From the NCBI GenBank assembly GCA_036012905.1, contig DASCQF010000093.1:62001-126000 (forward strand): DNA of 64,000 nt. The letters are read 5' to 3'. Source of the stretch: NP936 sp002726085 (GTDB taxonomy: Bacteria > Acidobacteriota > Vicinamibacteria > Vicinamibacterales > UBA8438). A model generated the notes under the pieces. It did not search any database. It saw only the letters and a program-made list of their open reading frames with translations, and had not been told where the DNA came from. A program made the translations under genes and the position numbers. This document shows positions 52,247 through 61,200 of the stretch, piece by piece. How positions within the stretch are numbered: position 1 is the stretch's first letter; each line of letters opens with the position of its first letter.

Positions 52247-53470
52247 TCACCGCGAACGGGCCGACCGCGTCGTGACCCGGCGCAGCGCGGCCACGACGGC
52301 GGCCAGCCGAGTGTACCAGCGAAGCTTTCGCAGAAAGACCGCCGGTTCCCCGCGGGCCAGCGCCGGCGGGCCGGCCACATGAAAGAGGTAATAGTCGTAG
52401 AGCTGCGGCAACGTCTCGCGCAGACAGGCCGGCACATCCTTGAGCACACGCGCGGTCTCCGCCATGTGTCGTGACACACGCGCTCCGAATCCTGCATCGG
52501 TCCCGGGCGCCAGCGTGGCAGCCGGATCGGGCGTCGCCCCCGTCAAGATCGCGTTATAGGCCGGACGGTAATCGGCGCGCACCCGCGCGTTCACATCGTG
52601 AAACAGCAGCAGACCGCGCACCAGGCTCGCGGTTAGGTCGCCGAAGTGGCTGCCGCTGATCGGCAGAATCCAGGTGTTGAACATGACATTGAGTCCGAAC
52701 GACTCCACGTGATGCCACCACATCGGCGGCAGATAGAACAGATCGCCAGGTTCGAGCTCGGCCGCCTGCGCCTTGGCCAGCTCGGTTTCGAACCGGGGAA
52801 ATCGCTCGAGATCCGGGTCCAGCAGCGTGACGCGACTCCCCACCGTGTCGCCCAGCCGCGTGTCGAGCGGCGCCGGATACAGATTGGCCATGTTGTCCGG
52901 CGGCAGGATGGTGAAGCGCTTGCGGCCGGACAGCATCGCCACCAGATTGTGCGCCGGGTCGAAGTGCAGATTGACGACATGACCCCCGGACCCGACCCAG
53001 AACTGACTGTAGCCTTCGACGCCGTCTCGGAGATACGGCACATCCGGAACCAGCGGCGCGAGCTCCGGCACCCGCCCGATCGGGACCGACTGCATGTACA
53101 CGCTGCCCTTCCGCCCGTCGGCCCGCAGCGTGTCACGCAGCGTATCAGCGAATAATCGAAATGGGACTTTGTGCTTGCCGGTCGAAAAGCTGAAATTCGC
53201 GGCCCCGTCATCCCCATAGCCGAGCTGCCCTCCCTGTTTCGGCGGAATGGTCGTGTAGTGGACCTTGCGCCGGCCGATCAGCCTCGACAGCACGTCGACC
53301 TGTGCACCTGTCTGCGCGGCGGATCTGAGACTCGCGAGCAACCCGCAATCGTCCAGACAGCCGGTCAGGAGGGCTGGTCTGCCGGCCCGCACGGCCCGCT
53401 CGTTGAACTCCTCGACGGTCGGCTTCTGGAGTCGCACGATCGACCGGGCTTCCGATGTCTGCATCTCCAT
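52247..53470 (-). CDS. Cupin/JmjC-type Fe(II)/2-oxoglutarate dioxygenase
   Basis: A 407-residue cupin_8/JmjC-like protein. ATG 53470 (MEMQTSEARSIVRL) is chosen over upstream in-frame codons, which run into the preceding gene. The core holds GYSQFWVGSGGHVVNLHFDP, where HFD is the HxD iron-binding pair, HNLVAMLSGRKRFTILPP for the 2-oxoglutarate side, and DLFYLPPMWWHHVESFG with the distal His. In NRPS clusters these enzymes usually beta-hydroxylate an amino acid or tailor the peptide. The target here is unknown; the Val-like, Gly or Orn residues are candidates. The gene lies between the NRPS genes and ends 31 bases before the large NRPS starts. Confidence 0.85.
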   Translation of the reverse strand: MEMQTSEARSIVRLQKPTVEEFNERAVRAGRPALLTGCLDDCGLLASLRSAAQTGAQVDVLSRLIGRRKVHYTTIPPKQGGQLGYGDDGAANFSFSTGKHKVPFRLFADTLRDTLRADGRKGSVYMQSVPIGRVPELAPLVPDVPYLRDGVEGYSQFWVGSGGHVVNLHFDPAHNLVAMLSGRKRFTILPPDNMANLYPAPLDTRLGDTVGSRVTLLDPDLERFPRFETELAKAQAAELEPGDLFYLPPMWWHHVESFGLNVMFNTWILPISGSHFGDLTASLVRGLLLFHDVNARVRADYRPAYNAILTGATPDPAATLAPGTDAGFGARVSRHMAETARVLKDVPACLRETLPQLYDYYLFHVAGPPALARGEPAVFLRKLRWYTRLAAVVAALRRVTTRSARSR

Positions 53471-53489
53471 GACTCGCTCGCGCCCCTCG

Positions 53490-54721
53490 TCAGGAGGCCA
53501 GATGGGCGCGGACGAAGTCGACGGCTCGTGTCGGCCCATTCTCGGCACGAATCGCCGCGCCGATGCCCGCGACCGCCTCGTGCATGGCCGTGTCGCCGAC
53601 CGCCCGCTCGAGGGCCGTCGTTAGTGACGCCACCGAACGGGTCCGCTGCGGCACCGGCTCGGGCCCCCAGCCGCGGTCGGCGACGATGCGTGCTCAGAAG
53701 AACTGGTCGGTCACCAGCGGGCAGACCACGCTCGGTCGGCTGAACCGCAGGGCCGCGGCGGTCGTCCCCGCGCCGCCATGATGCACCACCGCGCTCACGC
53801 GAGGAAAGAGCCACTCATGCGGCGTCTCGTCGACCACGAAGACATCGGTCCGCGGGGGCACCGGATCGCCCCACCCGGTCGCCACGAAGGCCCGACACCC
53901 CACCCGGCGCGCCGCGGTGATCACGTCTTCGACTAGCGCTGCACCGGACAGCCCGCTCATGCTGCCAAATCCGAGGTAGACCGGCGGCGCCCCCTCCGCG
54001 AGGAACGCGTCAAGGGCAGGCGAGGGCCGCCACTCGGAGTCAGCCTCCGGAAACCAGTAACCGCTGGCGAACGTGTCGGCGGGCCAATCCTCCGGGGTCG
54101 GCACGACGAGGGGGCTGTAGCTGTGCAGCACCGGGACACGCTTTCCATGCCGATACCGGTAATCCGGAAACCGCGACGGCGTGGTACCGAGCGTCGACTG
54201 GCACCAACTGCGCAGAGTCCCCCGTCCGCGCCACCAGGACAGTCGATACAGCTCATAGGAGAGGCGGTTGCCGACGCGTCCATCCCACAACCGCGGCGCG
54301 CCGATGAGGGGAAACTCCGCCGTGGGCGTCATGTTCGGCATTGTCGACGTCATCATCGACGGAATGTCCAGTTTCTCGGCGATGTGATAGGCGGGCACGA
54401 GCATCGTGTCGTAGATCAGCGCATCGGCATCACGCGCCGCGGCCCAGCAATCGTCGAGCATCGGCCGTACCATCGTCTCGAACGCGTCGTTGGTCTCCCG
54501 CCCGGCTCGCCGAAGTGCCCGCGGTCCGAGGCAAAAAACGTCCGCAGGTCGATTCGCAGCGGCGCAAACCTGGCCCCACGCGCCACCACCCCGGACTCGA
54601 ACTCGGTGTCGGCACCGAGCGTCACCTCGAACCCGGCCGCCACCAGCGCGCCGGCCAGCACCAGCAGCGGCTGCACGTCGCCCCGCGTGCCGTAGCTCAG
54701 GTTCGTGATACGCGACACCAT
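53490..54721 (-). pseudogene. MGT/UGT-type glycosyltransferase gene with frameshift and in-frame TGA
   Basis: Three pieces form one glycosyltransferase. From ATG 54721: ITNLSYGTRGDVQPLLVLAG, the N-terminal start of GT1/GT28-type enzymes such as sterol or macrolide glycosyltransferases. After a 1-base frame change near the CCCGCCC tract at 54497-54503, the middle part follows (RETNDAFETMVRPMLDDCW to FGSMSG and the donor site VVHHGGAGTTAAAL). At 53696-53694 a TGA interrupts PLVTDQFF, exactly where relatives have Trp (DQFFW). After it the same frame continues plausibly (ARIVADRGWGPEPVPQRTRS to RAHLAS) and stops at 53490. So the gene is doubly broken unless the assembly is in error. If restored, it would add a sugar to the product. 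Confidence 0.8.
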
Positions 54722-54749
54722 GGTCGTCCCACTCAGCCGTCACACGCTC

Positions 54750-57700
54750 CTACCGGTCGAGCAGGGCGCGCTCGGCGTCGGTCAACGGCGCGAGCGGAAT
54801 GGCCTGCTCCGCCGCGGAGTCTGTCGCCGGCTCGGCGGACCCGGCGCGGTCCGCGACCAGGCGCGCGAGCTCGGCGAGGGTCGGATGCGTGAAGATGTCA
54901 CCCAGGTCGCACGACACGCCGGCCACCTGATGCACCCGTGTGGCCAGGCGTCCAGCCAGGAGGCTGTGGCCCCCCAGCTCGAAGAAGTTCGCCGAGGCAT
55001 GGACCACGTCGAGTGCCAGCACCTCCGCCCAGACCGGGGCGATCCGACGCTCCATGTCGGTCGACGGCAAGACGCCCGTCGTCGTCGAACGACCGGGAAG
55101 CGGCAACCGCCGCAGAGCGGTTCGGTCGGTCTTGCCGTTCGCGGTACGTGGCAGCACCGCCATGACGAGCCACCACGCGGGCACCATGTACTCCGGCACG
55201 CTGCCGCGCAGGTGCCGCCGGAGCTCGGTCTCGGTGGGTGGCGGGCTGTCGGGCGCGCCGCTGGCCGTCAGCGCCGCCAGCAGCCCCGGCCCGGTTGGGC
55301 CGTCGTGCAGCACGACGGCGACCTGGCCCACACCTGGATACCTCATCAGGACCTGCTCGATCTCGGCGGTCTCGATGCGAAATCCTCTGAGCTTCACCTG
55401 GTCATCCCGTCGCCCGTGGAAGGTGAGCGCTCCGTCATCACGACGCACGCCGATGTCGCCGGTGCGATACAACCGGGTCCCGAGACCAATGCCAAACGGA
55501 TCCGGCAGGAACCGCTCCGCGGTCAGAACCGGCCGTCCCCAGTAGCCGCGCGCCACGCCGTCTCCGCCAATGTAGATCTCACCCGCCACCCCGAGTGGAG
55601 CCAGATTCCATCGCGGGTCGAGAACGTAGATCCGGGTGTTGGCGATCTCCCGTCCAATCGGCATCGCCTCGCGCCCGGAGGTCTCGACCGGTGGCGCTGC
55701 CGCACGCCCTGCGCTCACCTCGAACGTGCTCGACCAGACGGTGGTCTCGGTGGGCCCATACAGGTTCAGGACACGGTGACAGCCGGTGGCAAGCCGACCC
55801 GCGAGACCGGGCGGCAACGCTTCTCCGCCGCACAGGGCCGTCAGCGCGGCGTCCCCCGTCCAACCCGCGTCGAACAGCATCTGCCAGGTCGCCGGGGTCG
55901 CCTGCATCACGGTCGCGCCCGAGCTCCGCAGCAGCTCGGCAAGCCGATGCCCGTCGGCCGCGGTCGCGGACGTGGCGATCTCAATGCGACCACCGATCAT
56001 CAGCGGCAGAAAGAGCTCGAGCGCGGCGATGTCGAACGAGAGCGTCGTCACGGCGAGCAGGGTGTCGTCGGCCGTGAAGCCGGTCTCCTGGGCCATCGCG
56101 CCCAGGAAGTTCACCAGCGCCCGATGCTCGATCGCGACCCCCTTCGGCCGGCCAGTGGAACCGGAGGTGTAGATGACGTAGGCCAGGTCGCGCGCGCCTG
56201 CAGGCCCCGGGACCACCGCCTCTGAGTCGGGTGGCCCTTCTCCGCTCCCATCATCGGCATCGATCAGCAGCACCGGCACTCCAGGCAGATCGAGATCCGC
56301 CACTCCTGCGTCGGCCACGACCGCCGACAGCCCGGCATCGGCCGCCATGTAGCATCGCCGCTCGAGCGGAAACTCGGGGTCCAGCGGAACATAGGCAGCG
56401 CCGGCTCGCAGGATACCCAGCAACACCGGCACCAGCTGAGCCGAACGTGGAAGGTGCACGCCCACGCGCGCGCCCACCCTCACACCCAGAGACTCCAGTC
56501 GCTCGGCCACCTCCACTGCCCGCCGCGTCAGCTCTGCGTAAGTCACCCGCCGCCCTTCGCAGGACACGGCAACCGCGCCGGGCCGCGCCGCCCTCACCCG
56601 GTCAATCAGCTCGGGCAGGGTGCTGTGACGCGGATAGTCGGTGGTCGTTTCCGCCGGTGCCGCGACGGCCCGGCGTTCGGCGTCGTCCAGAATGTCCACA
56701 CCGCCGATCGCACGGTCCGGCTGGTCCACGAATGCCGCGGCAAGACGCGTCAGGTGCCCGGCCATCCGCGTGATTCGCGCCGCGGTAAACAGGTCGGTGT
56801 TGTACTCGATGCCGCAGGCCAGTCCGTGCACCGACGCCTTGAAGCTGAACGTCAGGTCTACCTTGCTCGTCCCGTTGTGGCCAAACGCCGGCGTCCCCGT
56901 CAGCTCGTCGAGTCGCAGTGCCGTCTCCTCCTGGTTCTGGAGGATGACGACCACGTCGGTCACCGGCGAGCGAGACAGGTCCCGTGGTAGCCGCAGCTCG
57001 TCCACCAGCCGATCGAACGGATAGCTCTGATGGTCGAAGGCGTCGGTTGCCGTGTCGCGCACCGCATCCAGGAGGGCGGAGAATCGGGTGGTCGCGCCCA
57101 CCCGATCCCGCAGGCACAGTATGTTCAGATAGCAGCCGACCTGGTCGTCGAGATCGGGGTGCACGCGCCCCCCCACCGGCGTGGCGACGATGATGTCGTC
57201 GGCGCCGGTGTGACGGTGCAGCAAGACCTTGACCAGGGCGCACAGTGTCATGAACAGGCTCGCCCGTCGGACACGTGCCAGCGCCTCGAGCCCGGAAGCC
57301 GACTCAGGCGGCAACAGCCACGTGTGCTCGGCGCCGCGGTAGGTCTGGTGGGCAGGGCGCGGTCGATCGGTCGGCAGCTCGAGCACCGGCAAGGCGCCGT
57401 CGAGCTGCCGCAGCCAGTATCGTCGCTCGGCGTCGAGCGCAGCGCTGTCGAGCCGGCGCTGCTGCCACGCCGCATAGTCCCGGTACTGAATCGGCAGGGC
57501 AGGCAGGTCGGGCCGGCCGCCCTGTCGTGCCGCGCGGTAGCACGCGGCCAGATCACGCCCGAGCGTGCCGATGCTAATTCCGTCGCAGACGAGATGGTGA
57601 ACAGTGAACAACAGCAGGTGTCTGTCCGGCCCCACCAGCAGAAGTGACACCCGAAACAGTGGGGGACGCGCCAGATCGAATGTCGCCGCGGCCGCCTGCG

Positions 57701-58208
57701 CGGCGGCCTCTCGCGCGGCCGCGTCGGGGTCGGTCCGGGCGCTGAGATCGATGCGCTCGAGCGCGACCGGCTGCGCCGGATGCACCACCTGCCCCGGTTC
57801 GCCTGTCGCCGGGTCCACCACGATACTGGTGCGCAACACCTCGTGGCGCTCGACCAGATCGGTCAGCGCCGTCCTCAAGGCGGCAACGTCGAGGGGGCCC
57901 TCGAGTCTCTGATGCAACGGGATGTTGTAGGCGTTCGCCCCGTCGAGCTGAGACAACACCCAGAACCGGCGCTGGGCATGCGACAGCGGATAGCGATCGC
58001 TGTCCGGCAGCCGCGGAATCCGTTCGACCGCCTCGTCCAGAATCATCCGGAGCAGCGCCGGCTTTTCCGCGCGCAAGCGCTCGATCACGGCCGGCGTGAA
58101 GAGCCCCTTGGGGGCCCGGTAACGCAGATCGCCACCTTCCCGCCAGAACCTGGCACCCCTCTCCCGCAGGTCGTCGACGAAGCGGTCGAGCGTTGGACGG
58201 GGAATCAA
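54750..58208 (-). CDS. Monomodular NRPS with N-terminal docking domain (docking-C-A-T)
   Basis: A 1152-residue NRPS. The start TTG at 58208 overlaps the PKS stop (TTGA) and has GGAGGAGGGA just upstream, making it better than the ATG inside the PKS gene. Residues 1-60 match a TubC-type docking domain (FVDDLRERGARFWREGGDLR, YRAPKGLFTPAVIERL), used to recruit the chain from the upstream ACP. C has HHLVCDGIS (~207). A has YVIYTSGSTGRPKG (~680), NLYGPTETTVW and NGKTDRTAL. T has FFELGGHSLLAGRL (~1080). Pocket residues DILQLGLVW are close to the glycine code DILQLGLIW. It ends without release domain, passing the chain to the larger NRPS. Confidence 0.93.
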   Translation of the reverse strand: MIPRPTLDRFVDDLRERGARFWREGGDLRYRAPKGLFTPAVIERLRAEKPALLRMILDEAVERIPRLPDSDRYPLSHAQRRFWVLSQLDGANAYNIPLHQRLEGPLDVAALRTALTDLVERHEVLRTSIVVDPATGEPGQVVHPAQPVALERIDLSARTDPDAAAREAAAQAAAATFDLARPPLFRVSLLLVGPDRHLLLFTVHHLVCDGISIGTLGRDLAACYRAARQGGRPDLPALPIQYRDYAAWQQRRLDSAALDAERRYWLRQLDGALPVLELPTDRPRPAHQTYRGAEHTWLLPPESASGLEALARVRRASLFMTLCALVKVLLHRHTGADDIIVATPVGGRVHPDLDDQVGCYLNILCLRDRVGATTRFSALLDAVRDTATDAFDHQSYPFDRLVDELRLPRDLSRSPVTDVVVILQNQEETALRLDELTGTPAFGHNGTSKVDLTFSFKASVHGLACGIEYNTDLFTAARITRMAGHLTRLAAAFVDQPDRAIGGVDILDDAERRAVAAPAETTTDYPRHSTLPELIDRVRAARPGAVAVSCEGRRVTYAELTRRAVEVAERLESLGVRVGARVGVHLPRSAQLVPVLLGILRAGAAYVPLDPEFPLERRCYMAADAGLSAVVADAGVADLDLPGVPVLLIDADDGSGEGPPDSEAVVPGPAGARDLAYVIYTSGSTGRPKGVAIEHRALVNFLGAMAQETGFTADDTLLAVTTLSFDIAALELFLPLMIGGRIEIATSATAADGHRLAELLRSSGATVMQATPATWQMLFDAGWTGDAALTALCGGEALPPGLAGRLATGCHRVLNLYGPTETTVWSSTFEVSAGRAAAPPVETSGREAMPIGREIANTRIYVLDPRWNLAPLGVAGEIYIGGDGVARGYWGRPVLTAERFLPDPFGIGLGTRLYRTGDIGVRRDDGALTFHGRRDDQVKLRGFRIETAEIEQVLMRYPGVGQVAVVLHDGPTGPGLLAALTASGAPDSPPPTETELRRHLRGSVPEYMVPAWWLVMAVLPRTANGKTDRTALRRLPLPGRSTTTGVLPSTDMERRIAPVWAEVLALDVVHASANFFELGGHSLLAGRLATRVHQVAGVSCDLGDIFTHPTLAELARLVADRAGSAEPATDSAAEQAIPLAPLTDAERALLDR

Positions 58209-61200
58209 ATCCGTCCCTCCTCCTCGTCGCCATCCCCGGACACCGGCGTGTCGGGTCGGTCCAGCAGCGCATCGATCCGCGCGGCCTGCAAACGCACGGT
58301 CGGCTCCTCGAACAGGCTGCGGAACGGCAGCCGACACCCCAGCAGCCGCTCGACGCGGGTGATCAGCTGTGTACCGAGCAGGGAATCGCCGCCCAGGTCG
58401 GCGAAGACGTCTTCGACGCCGACCGGAACAACGCCGAGCAACTCTTCCCAGATCCGCACCAGGGCCCGCTCGGTGTCGGTCTGCGGTGCCACGATCGCGA
58501 CGCCAGGGTCGCGATGCTGCGGCGTCGTGGCCGACTCGACCTGGTGGCGCCCCTCCGCTCCGCTACGGGCGACCCACTGCCGAAGACGACCCCCAAGGTC
58601 GACCGCCGAGACGATGAACTGCGGCGCCCGCGCACCCAGCACCCGCACAAATGCCGCGCAGGACTCCTCCAGCGTCATGGCGTACCGGTCGATGCTGGTC
58701 CGAAACCGGGAGTCGAGCCCGGCGGCCTCCTCCGTCGGCCAGCCGTCCCAGTTCGTGCTGGTCCAGCGACGATCACCATCACGAGCCCGCGCGGCCGCGA
58801 ACGTGTCCATGAACCGGCAGGCGGCTGCGTAGGCCGACAGCCCGAGCCCCCCCAGCACCGACGCGTTCGACGAGATGAGCACAATGAAGTCGAGCGGCAG
58901 TCCGTCCAACGCCGCCGCCAGGGCGCGGGTCCCCTCGACGCGCGCCCGGCACACGGCGTCGATTGCCGCCGGGGTCGTGCTCTCGACCGGGTTCACCACC
59001 ACCTCGCGACGGGTGTCACCGGCCGCGTGAATCACGCCGTCTAGACGGCCGAACCGGCTGCGCGTCGCATCGACCGCCGCACGCATCGCCGTCATGTCGG
59101 CGGCGTCGGCTTCGAGCAACAGCAGCTCGGCCCCGTCACGCCGCATCGCGCGCACGGTCCTCATCTGATGGGCCAGCGCGGAGCGCACTCCGGCCAAATC
59201 GTCCGGCATCATCGAGCGTGCCACATCGGCCGGCGCGTCCTCGGCGCGCACGCCGATCACGAGCCCGTAATCGTCCGCTGGCCCCGCGTCCCGATCTGGC
59301 CAACCCCGCACACGCTCGAACCCGGCCTCCTCGAACAGCCCGACCCACGCGTCGAGCGCGATCAGCGGCGACCGCGGGCGAAGCTCCGCGTCTCGGAAGC
59401 TCCACCACGCCTCGGTGAGGCCCCAGATCAGGTGCACCCAGCGTGGTGCCGCCACCGTCTCGATGATCGCGGCGATCCCGCCCGGCGCCAGCAGCCGGTG
59501 GGCAGCGGCCACGGTCTCTTGGAGCTGAGGTGTCGCGTGGAAGACATCGAGCGCCACGACGGCGTCAAACGTCCCTTCCTCGTACCCCTGCGGTCCAGTC
59601 GGCTGGGTGATGTCGAGACGGCCGGTTCGGACGCAATCGAATCCGCCGTCCGCCGCCGCGCGTTTCGCCCGGGCGACGAAGGCGCCTCCGACATCGGTCG
59701 CGTGATACTCGATCTCGAGCGCCTGGAGCGCCGGCACCGTCACACCGGCCAGCAACCCGTCGCCCACCCCGATCTCGAGCACTCTGAGACGCCGTCCGGG
59801 CGCCCCCGCGGCCAGCCGCACCAGCAGGTCTCGCACGGCGCGCGTATACACCTCGCGCGTGCTGTACGCCACCGTGCGAGCGGCGGCCTGCTCGAGCAAC
59901 GTCGCCTCGCCGTCCGGATAGAGCACGCTGATCGGCGCGATGGTGCCCGTCAGCGCGGCCGGATACTTGCTCAGACAGTGATCGAGCAATTCGATCAACC
60001 CGCGGAAGTCGGGGAACGACTCGAGCAGCGCGCGGCGCGCCTCCGACGGTGCCCCCAGCCGCGTGGCCTCTCCGGTCAGCACGACGCGGTCACCGTCGGC
60101 CATCGCCAAGCCATCGTCGACCAGCATGTCGAGCACGAAGTCGCACAGACGCTCGAGCTCCGGCACCACGCCGAGGCGTCGGGCAAAGGTTCCCCGGTCG
60201 ACGACACAGCCCTCGGCGATCGCCAGTCCGCATCCGACGAGCAGCCCCAACAGATGGCTGTCACAGAACCGCGCCAGCGCCTGCTCGAACCCCGGATAGT
60301 CATCGAGGCCGCGGATGCAGAGCTCTCGCCTGGCGTCGGTCACCGAGCTGTCGACCGCCATCGGGTCGAACGACGGCGCCGCCGGGCGTGCGGCCCCGTC
60401 GTCGCTGTTCTCAGGTTCACCGAGCGCGCTCTCGAGCCGCCCCGCGCTCCGGCCGGTCAGGGCCAGCCGAGCGCCGTGGCGCCGTGCCAGATCTCGCGCC
60501 AGGATCAGACCTATACCTCCCAGCCCGCCCGTGATCAAATACACGCCGCCCTCGCGAATCGGCGCCGGCATCGGCGCCGGCAGTGGCACCGACTCGTAGG
60601 TGGGTACCCAGCGCCGGCCAGTCCGCCAGGCGACGAAACGCTCGTCGCCGCGGTCGATTTCCTCGATGAGATCATCGACCAGCGCGGCCAGGCCCCCCGA
60701 CGGCTCGGTCGACACGTCCACCAGCCGACAGCGAAGCTCGGCGTGCTCTTGCGGCAAAGTCAGCAGCGGACCCCTGACCATCGCGCGGTCGGGACGAAGG
60801 GTTTCGGCACCGGTCACGTCCTCGACACCTTCGGCCACCACGACGAGCTCGATCTCGGTGCCAACGCGGGCCAGCGCCTGACCGAGCTGCAGGATGTGGA
60901 GCAGATCGCCGGGCTCGGAATCCCCCGCCGGCCCCACCAGCGAGCAGTCGATGACCCGGGAGCCAGTGGCCAGGCCACCAAGCGCGTCACGATACGACCC
61001 GGCGTTTCCGCGGCACAGCCGACCCGACCCCGCCGAACCGGCGGCGATGTCGAGCTCGACGACCGATCGTCCACCCTGACGCCAGCGCGCGCCGAGCGAC
61101 GTTGCGACGCCCAGCTGATCCCGGGTCTGATCCCGCAGCAGGATGATCGGCCCGCCCACCGGGTCCGTCGACCCGGTCGGTCGAAGCGCCCGCTTCCAGC

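Noticed and set aside
53694..53696. TGA read as Trp (recoded genetic code or selenocysteine)
   Set aside because: Many other genes in the window end at TGA with sensible overlaps (951, 15226, 58205), and no insertion element is apparent; a nonsense change or sequence error is simpler.
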